Assembly: GCA_024235035.1 (NCBI GenBank)
Contig: JACKNE010000029.1
Coordinates: forward strand, 1-14,264
Origin: Gammaproteobacteria bacterium
Lineage (GTDB): Bacteria > Pseudomonadota > Gammaproteobacteria > Competibacterales > Competibacteraceae
DNA length: 14,264 nucleotides
Direction: 5' to 3'
In this document: piece after piece, positions 13,269-14,264 of the stretch
Layout of the letters: each line of letters starts with the position of its first letter
Position numbering within the stretch: the first letter of the stretch is position 1
Notes under the pieces: generated by a model
What the model saw: the letters and a program-made list of their open reading frames with translations, nothing else
What the model was told of the DNA's origin: nothing
The model's database searches: none
Translations under genes and position numbers: made by a program

Positions 13269-14264
13269 ATGTCGGCAAATGCAAGCAAGAGTCGCCAGTC
13301 AGCACTGATCATCGGCGCCATCGGGGTGGTCTTCGGCGACATCGGCACCAGCCCACTCTACGCGCTCAAAGAAACCTTCGCCGGGCACCACCCCATCACA
13401 GTGGAACCAGAGAGCATTCTCGGCGTCTTGTCATTGATCTTCTGGACCATCATGGCATTGGTGACTTTGAAGTACGTCGCCATCATCATGCGCGCCGATA
13501 ACCGTGGCGAAGGCGGCAGTTTGGCCCTGTTAGCCCGTGTGACGGAACTGACCAAGAACTCGCGCGCCACCTGGTTCGTAACCATGCTCGGCATCTTCGC
13601 CGCCGCATTGTTCTACGGCGACAGCATGATCACGCCGGCGATCTCGGTGCTCAGTGCGGTCGAGGGACTGGAAGTGATCGCGCCGCAATTCAAGGAATAC
13701 GTGCTGCCGATTACCGCCATAGTTCTGACGGGTTTATTTTGGATTCAGCGCTATGGCACCGGCGCCGTCGGCCGCTTTTTCGGCCCGGTCATGTGCGCCT
13801 GGTTTGGCATCCTCGCGGTGCTGGGCGTGATCAGCATCTGGCAAGCACCGGCCGTGCTCACGGCGCTCAATCCGGTACATGCGGTCGAGTTTCTGTTCCG
13901 CCATCCCTGGGAAAGCTTCCTTGCGCTGGGCGCGATTGTTCTGGCGGTGACCGGTGGTGAGGCGCTATATACCGACATGGGGCACTTCGGCAAATTCCCG
14001 ATTCGTGCCGCCTGGTTCGGTTTCGTACTACCAGCACTAGTGCTGAATTACTATGGCCAGGGTGCGTTGCTGTTACAGGATACCACCGCCATTCAGAGTC
14101 CGTTCTATCTGCTGGCGCCTGGCTGGGCGCTGATTCCGATGGTGGTGCTGGCCACGGCGGCTACAGTGATCGCCTCGCAGGCGGTGATCTCGGGGGCATT
14201 CTCGGTGGCGCGACAAGCCATTCAACTCGGCTACCTGCCACGCATGAAGATCGTCCATACCTCG
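13269..14264 (+). CDS. kup: Low-affinity K+ transporter Kup (N-terminal part)
   Basis: The first 332 residues of a KUP/HAK/KT potassium-proton symporter; the family is usually about 620-630 residues, so roughly half is present and the gene runs past the window. The N-terminal signature GVVFGDIGTSPLYALKE (residues ~20-36) is intact, followed by KYVAIIMRADNRGEGGSLAL, FYGDSMITPAISVLSAVEGLE, and GGEALYTDMGHFGKFPIRAAWF. About eight hydrophobic segments are visible. Kup imports K+ into the cytoplasm, chiefly at low pH or under osmotic stress. The ATG at 13269 is preceded by GGAGG at 13256-13260 with 8 bases between; the ATG at 13261 is in a different frame. It is transcribed divergently from the Fur operon. 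Confidence 0.95.
   Translation, partial: MSANASKSRQSALIIGAIGVVFGDIGTSPLYALKETFAGHHPITVEPESILGVLSLIFWTIMALVTLKYVAIIMRADNRGEGGSLALLARVTELTKNSRATWFVTMLGIFAAALFYGDSMITPAISVLSAVEGLEVIAPQFKEYVLPITAIVLTGLFWIQRYGTGAVGRFFGPVMCAWFGILAVLGVISIWQAPAVLTALNPVHAVEFLFRHPWESFLALGAIVLAVTGGEALYTDMGHFGKFPIRAAWFGFVLPALVLNYYGQGALLLQDTTAIQSPFYLLAPGWALIPMVVLATAATVIASQAVISGAFSVARQAIQLGYLPRMKIVHTS

Noticed and set aside
13099..13305. A 68-residue minus-strand frame
   Set aside because: It overlaps the kup start and its ribosome-binding site and runs through the DUF1566 relic in the wrong frame.

Overview
The window comes from a moderately GC-rich Gammaproteobacterium. The basis is the miaB-phoH(ybeZ)-ybeY-corC(ybeX) order, MiaB and YbeY active-site residues falling at the E. 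coli positions, a SatP-type acetate transporter of E. coli length, and a consensus Fur operator. A Competibacter-like lineage would fit the acetate uptake theme, but that is only a guess.

Layout, left to right. Bases 3-674 (+) are the C-terminal end of an FtsX/MacB-type ABC permease. Bases 861-2027 (+) hold an acetate transporter (SatP/YaaH) and a secreted single-Cache-domain protein, closed by a terminator-like hairpin. Bases 2140-4370 (-) hold a translationally coupled pair: an LplT-like MFS/PlsC acyltransferase fusion, then a small membrane-anchored DUF4124 protein. Bases 4594-8290 (+) are a tight operon for tRNA modification (miaB), a PhoH-like ATPase, the rRNA-processing endoribonuclease ybeY and a CorC-like CBS protein; the last joins are 4-base ATGA overlaps. 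Bases 8355-9998 (-) encode a DUF6600 secreted protein whose last third is a young 38-residue tandem repeat.

Bases 10196-12959 (-) form an iron-regulated block. A promoter with a perfect Fur box between its -35 and -10 drives a DUF2325 protein, an unrecognised 100-residue cysteine-rich protein and HemP, all overlapping. A small protein of unknown function follows, and then a decayed exbB relic that I pieced together across two frameshifts and two in-frame stops. This looks like a heme/iron uptake operon that has lost its TonB-ExbB-ExbD energising end here while keeping its less-studied front end. It is the best candidate for undescribed biology in the window.

Bases 12977-13268 hold a DUF1566 gene fragment, an 11-bp tandem duplication, and a promoter overlapping a terminator-like hairpin. 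They lead into the K+ transporter gene kup (13269 to the window end, incomplete).

All family assignments are by eye from motifs; no database search was run.
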